Under the pieces are notes generated by a model that saw nothing but the letters and a program-made list of their open reading frames with translations, searched no databases and was not told where the DNA came from. 64,000 bases of DNA from Thozetella sp. PMI_491 (Eukaryota; Ascomycota; Sordariomycetes; Chaetosphaeriales; Chaetosphaeriaceae), in NCBI GenBank assembly GCA_021432635.1, contig MU270043.1:496001-560000 (forward strand), given 5' to 3'. Positions within the stretch are counted from its first letter, which is position 1, and each line of letters opens with the position of its first letter. Below, piece after piece: positions 1 to 11,770 of the stretch. The translations under genes were made by a program, and so were the position numbers.

Positions 1-830
1 CAAAGGAGGGGTCGAGGCGTCGAGCCGAGCCCAAGGGGAAGCTAAAAAGATCAAAACCTAGGTGGTGCGGGGGACAAGCAAAAGCAGTGGCCGGATGCAC
101 TTGAGGAGCTCGCGATGCCGGGCGTCGGAGGGAGAGCTGGGTATGGACTATCTCACTGGTCGAGACGGTGAAGGGAAGACTCGAAAGAAGCGGTTTCGAC
201 CCGAAGCCTGTGCTCTTTGGGTTCGTGGGTGTGGTGGGGGATGAGGGGACCGGCGTAGAGGTCCCCGCTCTCCGTGGCCGCCCCAGCGAACGGGGGGCTG
301 TGATTCGGCGCTTGGGAGAGGCGGTATCAGCATGCAGGCCCGCCAGTCTCAGGTCAATTATGCTTGGAAGAGGAGCCGTTTCCAAGCTCAAGCTCTGTTG
401 TTTCCCGGGCGCCCCTTTTCGGTAAAAGTCTCCCTCGAGTGCTCCATCCCCCATCACCGATCCTAGGAAGCAAGACGCAGCACGCAGCAAGCAGCAAGCA
501 GCTAGAAGTCTCCAGTCTCTGCTGCCGACAGCAAAACCACGCAATCATCACACGCGCACACGCGCACACGCACTCCTTCGCACATGCACACAGCCGACAC
601 ACATTCTCTCTTCTCTTTCTCTTGCCGAAGCATAGTACAATACATGGTACAATATTTACACAGCAGATGGGTGTCCAGGCTGTCGAGGCTGTCTAGACGG
701 CCAAGCTAAAGTAGGGTAGGTCCTGTCTCTGTTGGTCTGCACACGGCCCCGGTTGTTTTTATTTGCGACAGGGGGCAACTCGTCCCATCCCCTCCCCAAC
801 GCCCTCCCACTTCCCTTTAATAGTACCACA
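1..830. other. Left-edge intergenic region, 3' flank of MRPL4
   Basis: I see no convincing gene here. The frames that stay open are short and of low-complexity composition. A mixed CA/CG dinucleotide tract lies at about 549-572. The right part probably holds the 3' untranslated region and poly(A) site of the minus-strand MRPL4 gene. Confidence 0.5.
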
Positions 831-1880
831 TCATGCCCTGGGCGAGTCTTGGTTCGGTTTCGACGCCGGTATCGTCGAAGGATCAAGCTCGGTAATCCCC
901 TGAGACTTTTGGCCCTGCCCGGCCGTGTGCTCCTTGTCCTCGCGTGTCTCCGAGTCCCGGGCTTCCTCCAAAGCCTTTCGCTCCTCTCCTGTGAGCTCCT
1001 CCTCGCGGACGTCGTCTAGTCCCTCGTTCTCGAGGTATTCGCTTGGCGTGAATGGCGTGCCTTCGCCCGACAGATCGACCTCCGGGTCGTCCTCGGCCAG
1101 CTTGACCGCATCCTCCCAGGTGTAAAACCGCTCAGTGAGCACGTGCTTGATTCCACGCATCGTAAGCCGGACCTGTCATGGGCTTGTCAGCAGTCTGCAA
1201 CATGTCGATGCCGCCATCGTAGACTTCCAGCTGCCTTTCGATTGGGGAAGGCTAAGCACTCCGCGGTCAAGAGGTACCGGAGGAGCTGGGGAAGTAGAGA
1301 GCCAAAGCAAATATACCTGTTGATCTCTGGCCTGGGCCTCGCTATCTCCGAATCCTAGGCTGCTCTTGCGCCTCTCGATGTTCGCCGTGGCGATCCTGTT
1401 CCGCTCCTTGACGCATATCCACCACAGCCGGTGGAGGTCGTCCCAGCTCTTGCGCCGCAGCTCTTCCACCGTCCAGGCACGCCCGTGCTGGGCATCTTTG
1501 GCCGGCGTGTTGGCAACCGTAGTGCGGTCCTGGAAGAACTCCCACAGTCCATGCTGGGGATCCGTCTCAACACGCGGGAGCTCCTCGCGCGGAACCGGCT
1601 TGGGTAGTGGTTCGTCGGACACAGATAACTTCCACCGCGTGCCGGTGCGCCGCAATGTGCTCTCGCCTCGGTGCTTGCTGTTGTCACGGTTGTCGCGGGC
1701 GCCATCATAAGTGTGACGTCGCATGAGCTCTGATGATGTCGAAAAGGAAGCAATTTGCGCGGGCTGGAGGCGCTGGGCCGAGAGGAACGAGGTCGTCGTG
1801 GCTCTGGATGGCGCGATCGAAGGCCGGCATGCGCGCAGGGCTTGACCCATCGAGGGCCGGATCGTGCTGGAGGCGGCCAT
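831..1880 (-). CDS. MRPL4: Mitochondrial large-subunit ribosomal protein uL29m (MRPL4/L47 family)
   Basis: Two coding exons, complement(join(831..1172,1317..1880)), give 301 residues. The 144-nt intron has a GTATAT donor and an ACAG acceptor; joining gives DQQ|VRLTMRGIKHVL in frame. The product is the fungal 54S L4 protein, a structural part of the mitochondrial large ribosomal subunit near the exit tunnel. The first ~50 residues are rich in Arg, Ser and Ala without acidic runs, as expected for a mitochondrial presequence. Family landmarks that I recognise are RRKSWDDLHRLWWICVKERN and RGIKHVLTERFYTWEDA. The C-terminal ~70 residues are acidic and low in complexity, a variable extension. The start is the ATG at 1880-1878, which gives the full presequence. 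Confident on family; the exon join is inferred from frame and consensus. Confidence 0.92.
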
Positions 1881-3221
1881 GGCCGGCGGGGCTTAAGATA
1901 AAGGATTACAGGAGAAAATTCTCATGAGGTCCCAACAACCGGGTGCAACACCTTCAAACGCCCTTTTCACCTGGCTTTCACGTCGCTTGAGAACCGAGTA
2001 GTAAGTCTCGTGTCTTCTCCAGCAGGGACTTTCTGCCAATGGGGCCCATTGAAATTTTGGGTGGCCCAAGCTCCTCTCGGATCAAAAATTCTTCCAGCAG
2101 CGCCGTCAGCCTTCTGGATGAGTGGGACGTCCTTTCCGGCACTCTGGATTCGCCAGTACAGGCCCCTCGGCCCAGATATAATTTCTTAGTCGCATGAGCA
2201 GGCCTGACGTTGGAGAGCTCGCCGGCGTCTACCGCAGTCAACCCGACGAAACATCGCAACCGCCTCTCGCTTCGGCCACCCCCATCTCTGACTATCCAAA
2301 CGAAATCTCGGCGTCATGTCACTGTGGAAGTAATGTCGCCCTCGCCCCAGCCATGCCTGCTACTGCTCACATAGCCTCTCAGATCCTTCCAGAACATGTC
2401 CCCGAGGGCCAAGGCGGCTGTCGGTGGTGGCTTTCTCATGTGGGGAGCGGTCGGCCTCTTCCTGTCAGACAAGGCCGAGCAGAGGTGGTACACTCCCACG
2501 CAGGCCGACAAAGATGCACTGCCTAGGCTCACCGTCGTGGAGAGGGGAGCCCGATGATCATGGGTTGGGAGCGGACCCAAGACGCCGAGCGCGACGAGCT
2601 CATCTCTCTCGGATGCCAGGCGACCTCTATATGCTGCCTTAAGACACACAATGTTCTACACGCACACCTCACTCCAGGCATAAGAGGGCTGGCTTCAGCG
2701 CGTGCGCCCGAATATACGAAACGTATTGCTCGCATTCATCTAGCTCTCTAGTGGGCAGGGCATGGCCAGCTCTAAGCATATGTAATGTTAATGATGTACA
2801 GTTTCCGAGCTCCGAGTTGGAGATGGCTCTCCCCGTTGCTTTTCCACCACTGGTATATCCGCCGCCCTGACCCCCTAGAAAGAAAGTGTCGTGACCGTCT
2901 TGCCCTGAATGAAAATGAAGAGGATGCAAATGCGAGAGTCATTACTGCGCCGGCAAGCAATCATGTCGTACCACAAGCCCCCCCCCCCCCCCCCCCTGTG
3001 AAGAAAAAAGAGACATGAGCCGCCCAAAACCGGGAAACCCCCCCCCTTCGGTCTATCTTTGGTCTATCATTTTTTGTCATCGGAATATGAAGTTCAATGG
3101 GTCGCAGATGTCGGAGGCTGCAGACGCCATCCGTCGCGAGCTCAACCCGCTTCCTTCAGGCTCTTGTCTGGTTGCGGTCTGCACCTATTCCGTTATTACA
3201 TGTGGAGGGAGAAAAAGATGG
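1881..3221. other. Intergenic region between MRPL4 start and the zinc-finger gene stop
   Basis: It contains the MRPL4 promoter (near 1881-2000) and, at the right, the probable 3' untranslated region of the zinc-finger gene. Open frames here are short and do not resemble any family I know. A pure run of 19 C lies at 2978-2996. Confidence 0.5.
2978..2996. repeat. Poly-C homopolymer
   Basis: About 19 consecutive C residues, followed within 50 bases by a second run of 8 C. The exact length is a likely sequencing or assembly uncertainty. Confidence 0.9.
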
Positions 3222-4408
3222 TTAGGCATTGTGCGCACCAGCTTGGAACATCTGCGACCAGTCGCCCGAGTTGCTTCCTCCAAACATGGGCATGCCGTTC
3301 TGGCTCTGCGGCATGTTGTAGTTCGCGAGCTGAGGGTTGATATTGGCGCTGACATTGTTCGAGTCCACGCCGCTGTAGCTTTGGCCGATGACTGAGCCCG
3401 GCATGCTGCGACGATCACGAGTGGCATCGCTGATGCTGCTAGATCTCGAAAGCTGGTTCTGATCGTTGGCCAGGTTGTTCATGCCATCAGAAGATGGGGC
3501 GGGAATGAGGCCAAACGGATGAACCATTCCGTCGGCAGGCATGTTTCCCATACCGTTAATGTGATTCACATCGCCTTCCATACCCTTCTGGGCCGCAGCG
3601 TTCTTCTTAACGTGCGCCTGCGGGTGGGACAAGTGGCTAGCACCGGTCGGGTTGCCACGGCGAATAGAGCATTTTTGAAAGTGACGCTTGAGAATGTCAC
3701 TGCGAGAGAACGTATCGCGGCACAGAACGCACATATAAGGGCGGTCACCGGTGTCTGCAGAAGTCATGTGTTAAGGCGTGATCGGGCAGGAGCAAAGGAA
3801 AGGAGGAACTTACGTCGCAGGAGGTGGCGCTTGAGGTGCTTGGCATGGAGGTATGTCTTCGTGCAATGGGGGCACGGGAACTTTCCATCCGCGTCCTTCT
3901 GCGGGATCTGTGTCTTGGTCGCGCTACCGGCGGCCGGCGCCGCAGGCCTTCCGGGCGCGCTCGGGAGGATACCGCGTCGACCTTGCGAGCCCACCACGTG
4001 GGTAGGCTGGTCTCCCTCAGGGAGCATGCCCGGCTGCGGCATCAGGGGGCTCTGTGCATATGGCGAGTTCATGCCGGGCTGCGGGGGCATCACACCGCCG
4101 GCAGGCATAGGCCGAAGAACCGGAGGAACACGGCCGCCTGGGGAGGGCGCGGGTGCGATGGGCTGCGGGTGGGACGAAGTCACGGTCGTGCTCTGCGAGA
4201 CCATACCAGAGGAAGCGGGGTACGACTGAGGCGGCTGGTACGGGTTATTGGCCATCATGGGATACGCGCCCCGACCAGCGCTTGGGTTCGGCGGAGGAGG
4301 ATAGCTCGCCATGCTGCTTGGGGTGCCAGGAGTTGCGGGCGTCCGGGGCGCTGAGTGCGGATAGCTGCCGTAAGGGTGCTGCTGGGTTTGCTGGGGTTGC
4401 TGTTGCAT
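3222..4408 (-). CDS. Zinc-finger protein with a tandem C2H2/C2HC pair, probable transcription factor
   Basis: complement(join(3222..3754,3814..4408)), 375 residues. The 59-nt intron (GTAAGT...CTGCAG) falls inside the first finger and splits a His codon, giving HLLR|HTGDRPY. Residues 1 to ~165 are Pro, Gln, Ser and Gly rich, starting with a QQQPQQTQQ run, typical of an activation region. Finger 1 is CPHC-X12-H-X3-H. Finger 2 is CVLC-X12-H-X3-C, so its last ligand is Cys instead of His. A basic stretch (SIRRGNPTG) follows, then an Asn/Gln/Ser-rich tail to the stop. A DNA-binding nuclear regulator is inferred. I cannot assign it to a named subfamily. The chosen start is the ATG at 4408-4406; the frame stays open upstream but without another ATG in the next 24 codons. 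The next gene on its promoter side is 12 kb away. Confidence 0.85.
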
Positions 4409-5600
4409 CGTGAAGGTTTTCCAGGAGGAGGTCAAATTGACCGAGGGTAACTGTGAAGGGCGGGGATAGTTCGCGAACAAGTAAGCGGTGCGATTGTGGT
4501 TGGTTGTTAGTGATGACGTGCGCTGGAGAAAAAAATTCGGGCGCTGTCAAGGGTGTGAGGCGAATGCAGCTGCTCTTTTCGCCACGGAGTAAGAGGTGGG
4601 AGAGCGAAAGAAAATCCGACAGTTGGGGCGCGCGATTGGTAGGCGACGAGGCAACAGACCGGTTTACTTCGGCAGTGGCAATCTTACGCGATTGCGCAGT
4701 GATTTGCAAGGTGTACGATCCCAAGGACCGTTTCTTCGCTCCCTCTTCCTTCGGAGAGTGATGCGACCGATGGTGCGACCGAGGTGGTAAGGTCGCGTCG
4801 GGCAGAGATGTGAACGTCAACAAAGCCGACGAGGGTGGAGCAATTCCCCAAGAGGAAGGATGAGGCTCAATGTAGATGTGGAAAGGTGGAGAGTATAGCT
4901 TCTTGTGGGAGGTCTGGGTGGGGACCTCTGTCGTTCACCCTGCGAGCGGGTTCCCTTTTTATTTGGGGGTGTGAACTGTGAGGGAGCTGTCAGGTACTGA
5001 GAAGGTGGGCGGGTGGGTTGGTACTTGTTTGGGTGGGTGCGCGAACAACCGTTGGGTCGATGGGGCCCTCGCGGTAGGGAGGGAGGAGTGGGACCCGGGA
5101 GGTGGGCAAAATCCGATGGATCCTCCACGAGGGTTTGTGGGCTAGGTACCTACCTTGGGGGGATTGCAGAAGCAAAACAGACCAGCCGACGCGTCGACTA
5201 CGCCCACAAAATTTCTGAGAATGCCCGGCTTGCGCTTGGGCGGTCAAGAGGGTCTCGGAGCTGACGACACTCGAGGGGAGGCGTGAGCGAGGCGGAGGAC
5301 AAGGGGGAAAAGAAAATCGTAAAAGAGGAAAAAAATGGGAAGGGGACCTGGGGTGCGCGGTGGAGGTAGAAAAGTAGAATTCGAGAGAGAAAAGGTTGAA
5401 ATGGGTCCAAGCCTTAGAAGAAGGATTGGCAGATGGCAGTGTCTGGCTGGCAAGATCACCCCAAGTCAGGTCAAATGGAAATAACAAGAATTGGAAGAAA
5501 TTTTTGGGGCGGTCTTTCCGTTTGTACCCTAGCCGGTCGGAAGGGTACTTCCAGTGGGCCCGTGCAACTCGGATGATATTTAATTAACACAGTGCTAGCT
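4409..5600 (-). promoter_or_regulatory. Probable long 5' leader and promoter of the zinc-finger gene
   Basis: On the minus strand this stretch is strongly pyrimidine-rich (runs of CT and CCT between about 4830 and 5480), which is common in long leaders of fungal regulatory genes. It holds several short open frames with an upstream ATG, none resembling a known protein. Extent is a guess; no transcription start can be fixed from sequence alone. Confidence 0.35.
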
Positions 5601-6212
5601 GCCCGGTACCGCCCTAACAGCGCGACCCCCCAACGTCCCTGCAGCTGGGGGGGCCTGCCACTGCTCTGCTGCCCTGTACCTGGCCTGCTCGGAGGCCTAA
5701 TTCAGCCAAATTGCAGAGCTTGGTGAGGCCTTATCAGGCGCTCCGGCGCTCCGTCTCTCTCTATCTTCGGGGTACCATACGCAGCGCTCGAGGACGGAAC
5801 CGTCCAAACGGCCGATGGGAAGAGAGAGCGCAACGCAGAGGGGGGTGGGAAAACGAAGAGCCTGGTAGGCCGGTTCCGCTTCCAGTACATTTATCAGCAA
5901 GGCCGGAGGCAAAGGGCACGCGGGTTGGGCAGGGAGACACCATCTTCAGAGGTGGTGCGCTATGCGCTTGAAGACGGTCCAGTCTCACTCATCGTCGCCG
6001 TCATCCACGGGAGATTGATACCCTGTTTTGGTGGTGCGTCTTGATTCATGTGATTGCGTCAAACAGCGCCTACCCTCGTCGCATCTGGCTATTCCAGTCG
6101 AGGCCGTGCAGCGGAGACCTCGTAAGTACGGAACCCTAGCGTGACTAGGGGTGGGAGACTGTGCAGCACATCGTTTACTATTCCTACACCTCGCTATTCT
6201 AAACTGCCCGCC

Positions 6213-6242
6213 GGCAGGCAGGCAGGCAGGCAGGCAGGCAGG
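6213..6242. repeat. (GGCA)n microsatellite
   Basis: About seven and a half perfect copies of GGCA, followed by related GGTAGACAGG words. Confidence 0.9.
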
Positions 6243-7635
6243 TAGACAGGGAGGAATCGCCATCGAGCCTTTTGGAGGGGGGGGGGAGGCCGGGAAATCC
6301 ATCTACTGGCTCACATGCTTTGTCGCGTTTTCCGGTCGGGGAAGGGTACCACACCAGTTACTTGCAACAGGCGGCCAAGCAGGGCTCAACCATTCTCGAG
6401 GGAACCATGGGGCAGGGAGTTGCAGCAGGGGGCAGGGCAGGAGAGGAGAAGGGGGAGGGGGAGGGGGAAGAGGCGGATAGCATACACAGTATTCAGTTTA
6501 GCGTCATGCAGACACAACGGGCACGCTTTGGACAAGCAACCTCGTCCTTGCTCGACGCGTGTTGACGGGCGTTCGACACCCTCTTTTCCCCCTTTCGAGC
6601 CTGAACTGGGGATGCCGCTGAACAGGAGAGCAACGCGTGTCGGAGGATAATGAGCGTTCACTAAATTAGAAAGAAAAAAAAAGAGAGACCGCGCTGGTTC
6701 GTGGTTGCGCTAGACGGACACAGCCTCGGCTCTCGTCGGGGACGGCCACGATCCTATGGAGAGAAAACCGGCTAACCCAAGGCAGGTAGGCATGTACATA
6801 GCAAGTAACGCATGCAGCCAAGGTAGGTAGGGAACATAGGTTGGGTAGCCAGGTAGGCTGGTACATACGAAGTGCTTGCATTACTGCACTGCACAGTACA
6901 TACATGGTTCGGCAAACCATGACAAAGGTAGGGACGATCGTCGTGGCGTTTACGAATCGGCCGCCGCCCGTCTCGGTGTCCAGTCGAGCCAGCCGAGCCC
7001 GTCTCGACCGCCCAGTCCGGGGGTTGAGAGACAAAGGAAGGCGACGGCGACGAGCGCCCACACGAGAGACGCTGTGCTGAGTAGGTAGCTCGCCTGTAGC
7101 TTGCTTGTGCGGGATGCATTGAGTAATCACGAGGCAGTCAAAAATCTACTACGCTCCGACGTCGCCCGGCTTGTGTGCCGCGCATCAGAGCTGGGAAACG
7201 TTCCTTCCCCTGCCGTGGGGTGTTCGTGACGAGCTGACACTCCTATTTATCCCTTTCCAGCCGCGAGCGGGCTATTTCCAACTCGATCGCAAGCAGAGTC
7301 GATCATCCGTATTCGAGTGCGCCGGATCTCTACATTAGAGTATACCTTGGCTCGTGGTACTAGGCGGAACGGGAGGGTGGGTTGGATGGGGCATGTCACC
7401 GGGCGCCTCCCCTCTGCGCTTCGCATAGACCCTCCTCGTTGGCCCTGGTGTCTGCCATACTCGTACGCATGGAGTAGCAGAACACTGTCATGGCTGTCTC
7501 AAGTGGCCATTTTGGAAAGAGAGAAAACAAAACAAGGGGTTGTACCTCCGATGAGGCAGTATGAGGACGAGGGCCGACGATTTGCTCCTGATGCAAGCCG
7601 GTGTCACGAGACGAGACGCCCTTCGCGCGGAGGAA

Positions 7636-7670
7636 GGGGTGATGGGGGGCAGGAGGGGGGCGGGGGCGGG
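7636..7670 (+). other. G-rich tract with G-quadruplex potential
   Basis: Five runs of three to six G separated by loops of one to six bases. This satisfies the usual G3+N1-7 pattern on the plus strand. It sits in a gene-poor stretch with no adjacent promoter that I recognise. Confidence 0.6.
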
Positions 7671-10600
7671 ACGCTGTCCCTTCCGTACCTTCTTCTGCGC
7701 GCGACAAGGGGATAAATACTCTCGTGCGCCGCACGTGGGATGGCGGTCAGCGCCTTCGCACGGGACATGGCGAGGGAGTTTTGATCACAATAAGCCCGTG
7801 ATGAGTCGAATATTCCTCCCGGATCAGATTGGGGGCCAGGCCGACAATCGCCGGTCCACTGGCTTCCTGGGGAAGCGTTTCTAACCACTGTGCCTTGCCC
7901 CCCTCCCGAGCACACTTGGCGCTGAAAGGTTGGCCGTCACAACGCTGTGCACGGCCTACAGCCAGTGATCGGATATATTTCCGGTCATCTGAGACTGCTC
8001 TGTGCCAATGGTGGAAGATCTGTTTGAGGTAGCAGTCTGAATTACGATCTATCACAGCTGTCCAATATTGCTGCGGCGAACGCCGCAGCAGGCACTGGCC
8101 TGTCGTTCCTTTTTTTTTTTTTTTTCCTTTGTGCCTGCGCCCACTCGTGCCGGCCGCTGCAACCGACGGGTCGCCTCCGGCAGCAGGGGCAGCGGCCTTT
8201 GAATTACGAGCGACGGGAACGCTGGGAGGGGGGAACGCTAATTACTCGACGTCAGGCGGTCTGGCAGGGTTGCAGTGCGCCAAGTACCATTATCTGATTC
8301 CTTGGACACTAGGGCATCGGGTGTGAGGGTGTTTTGGGCCTGTTTCGCTATGCTCTTGACTCGCGAGGAGCGCACGCCCTCCCGGGCGACTTGTCATGGT
8401 GCACCCTGATGATGTCTGTGCAGCTCGGCCTTTCTTGCTCTGGTGGCGGCCAAATGGACAATCCTTGCCGAGGACACTGTGCGCTTGGCGCTGTCTCATT
8501 GGCGAAGCCGATGACGACGCCTTTGGCCGAGGACAGGCGGACTTTCGGCCACGAAAAAAAAAAAGGAGATAGCCTATGAAACACGAAAGCTGGTAGGCTG
8601 GCGTCTTCACCGTCTACTGGGAGGGATTAAAGAAAAACTGCCACGACATTGCCACGACATTGGGTGAGGCGAAGCACACGAGGTGCTTGAGGGGGGTTAA
8701 AGCACAGCTTATCCGTAGGTTCGCCAGACTTTTAAGGTCAATGTAGGAGGGGGGTGAGAGCTGAGGGGTTGCCATATAGGTAAAACGCTTCCCGACCAGA
8801 AAAAAAAAATCGGGGGCAGTGATGACGTTTGTCGGCAGTCCGTGGTGTTGGTGGAGGAGAAGAGGGGGGGGGAATTGGGGGGAGGCGCCGTCGCGATGGC
8901 TTTCGCCCCGTTCTGCGCGGCAGCCGCTGGCTCTCAGCGAAGAATAGACGCGTTGCGGGCCTCCTGTCACCGTCGACGCTGGGTCCTTACTTCGGGAACC
9001 TGGAAAGAGTGGGCTTGCGTGGTCCCCTTCCCAAGGATTGGGATAACGGTTTTAGTGGGCTGGTGGAGTTGGACCTGGGGGCGATCAAGACTGAGGCTCT
9101 AGGAGGGTCTCGTCGTGAATCCACTCTCGTGCGGCAGCGCATACCGTGTGCGACATGGGGGGCGCGGGCAGCAAGGGAACAGGAAAAAAAAAATTGGAGT
9201 CATGAGGGGCAGCTGCCATGAGGCTTCATCTGCTCCACTAGGATAATGTGGGAATATGAAAACATCTACATCTGAACATTTTCCCGCGTATCCAGACCGC
9301 GCGACGCGGGCGCTCGTCGCTCAGGCGCAGGCCAGCGGCAGCGTGTCTCTCGTCTCTCGAACGGTTCCGGAAGCCTCGGCTCTCGGCCCTGACTCGACGA
9401 GTGCAGCGCTGGGCTCACGCCTGCCCAGATCCAGGCCGACTCGCCCGGATTGCCGAGTCAGGTCTGCCCGTCCAGCGAAACCGGCAGGGCAATTTCGACA
9501 CTTGCGAAGCTGTCATGCAGACTGGCCGGCCAGCAGCGCAACCAATTGGTCTCCAGTAAGGAAGGCCTGTCGTCACCTGAAAAGCGTCTCTTTTGCTCGA
9601 ACCGCCACCGCGTCGAGACCCCGGGCCAAACAGGCACGGTCCCCGACCGTAGCTGTCAAGTACGCAAAGACGCTTGGGGGGGTTGGGAGGGACACTATTC
9701 GTCGACCCCAGGGCGGCGAGCTGCTCACTCGTTTCTACCACCGCTCGTGGAACGAACGGCATTGCCTGAGCTGGCAACCCCCGGGCCGCTGGCCTGGCAT
9801 TCCCTGTGCTAGGGGCCCTCTGGGGTCGCAGCAGCTGTTGCTGCTGTCGCCGTCAGATCAAGCCATGACAGACGCGAGGTCCCAGCATCACCACCGTCGC
9901 GACCTGGCACTTCTCCTGTCTGGATCTCATGATCTTCTCATCATGACCTCAGTGCTGCCTATTCCCGAGGCTAAACCCGAATGGCCGGGCCTCTAGGTCT
10001 CATTCGGCGAACAGGACGTATGACCCTTGGCCGGTGGCGTTCGAAGATGTGCAGGTCCTGGCGGGGGTCCCCCGGGAGCTCGAACAAGTTCCTGGAAAGT
10101 CCCTGCCGCCTTGAAATTGTTAGTGCACTAACTATTTCCAATTCCCACCTGGCGCCGTCGCGTCGGTGCTTTCAAGTCTTTTCCCAACTGGGCATATTGC
10201 AGGCACATTTTATCCTTGCGCCCACCACCTCTGCGTTGTGCGCGGCCTATGCTTATACAGTGTATGCCCACCTCCCAAGGCGCTTCGTCGGCCGCACTCG
10301 CCTTCTCTTTCCTCTTCACTCGGGTGCCCATTCCAACTCATCCTGTATATGCGCTCTGGATTGGAGGGGAGAAGGTTCGTTCTGGCGGCGAATCAATGAT
10401 TTCAGAGTCGCGCCATGGTTGCATCATTTCCAGGCCGGGTGCTGCAAGGCCACCGAACTCTCCCCGAGCTCTCTTAGACCCACCCCTGAGATCTTTTTAC
10501 TGGCGCCCCGCCCCACCCTCTTCCGACCGTTCGCGCCTTCCGTCCCGTCTTGCCGTTCGACTCGCGGAAGGACGGGCATGCCAACCACAGTAATTCGTAT

Positions 10601-11737
10601 CGGCGCCAGTTGTTTCTCTGCACAGAAGAGTGTCTCGGCCAATTGCGGGGCGTCTTGCTATATTTCCTGTGCCTCTTGGCCTGCTGAGATTCGATTGATT
10701 CCCAGCATTGCAGCTGCGAGCACGCGACAAGAGAAAGGGGAAACAAAGAAAAAACTGGTCCTCGAAGGGAGGCGACTAGATTGGGGGGTACGGAAAAGCA
10801 TCAACGAAACACACAATTACAAGCGGCGTTTGCCGCCCGATCATCGGTCATGACTCCGACAAGGAGGTACGTACTGAGTAGGTAGGCAAGTACAAAATTA
10901 CTAGATGTTTCCTCGGGGGCATTCGCCGGCCCTCTAGAGGCGCTCCAATTGGGAACCGGTTCCGGTCGCCCTGAATCTCGGGCGACAATGGCATTGCGCT
11001 ATTCCTGGCGAGGGTTGCCCAAACAGCGTAGTGTGCCGGCCGGCAAATGTCTCGGCGGAGCTCGACTGCGGCCTTGGTTGGCAAAGTGAGTTGTCCAAAT
11101 GCCAATAGCTTGGAACCCTAGGGTCAGGATTCTCACTCTGAGAAACAAGCATCTTGCTCCTCCGCTCTCTTTCTCACGCCGCTCACTGGCTCTGCACCCA
11201 GTCTGGACACGTGCCGATCAGCTCTGTTTTTCTTTCCCACCCTTTGCGCTGCCCAACTCCCGTCGATCGAGCCGAAGTTGAGCTCCGTGGAGAACCGCGA
11301 GCCCATTTGGCACCAAATGGCGGCGCGGCGCTGCCATGAGAGGATCCCGGCGGGTTTTCCGAAAGCAGCAACCCGCTACCTCTTTAGAGAAGGGGGGGGG
11401 CCAGGCGATCTACAGTACATAGACCCTTAGCTGACTGTCCACCACGCAATGGCCAAGAGTCAAGTCACCTTTAAACCAACCATGGTCTCAGGCAAATGTC
11501 CTCATTTATCAGACCGCATGAATAATAGCACCGCTGCCCCCCAAAGGGTTTCCTGGAGCCAGCTGTCCCCTGCCTCCACGAGGCTCTTGGGGTTACGCAC
11601 GCATTTCGGCTTCGATAGAAACATACGCCAGGAAGTAATTAGAAATTCACCACGTCGCGCGAAACTGCTGTCGGCATTCACCCGCCCTACTCAGTACGCA
11701 GTCCTTCCGGCCTCATTTTCCGGCCGGGTGCGGCGAT

Positions 11738-11770
11738 GCTAGCAATGTGCTAGCAATGTGCTAGCAATGT
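11738..11770. repeat. Tandem triplication of an 11-nt unit
   Basis: Three perfect head-to-tail copies of GCTAGCAATGT. The unit is not a multiple of three and lies in non-coding DNA. Confidence 0.9.

Noticed and set aside
9256-10853. Two long plus-strand frames as genes
   Set aside because: Composition is unlike real proteins of this window, no motif or intron structure, no resemblance to a family. Kept as a finding only.
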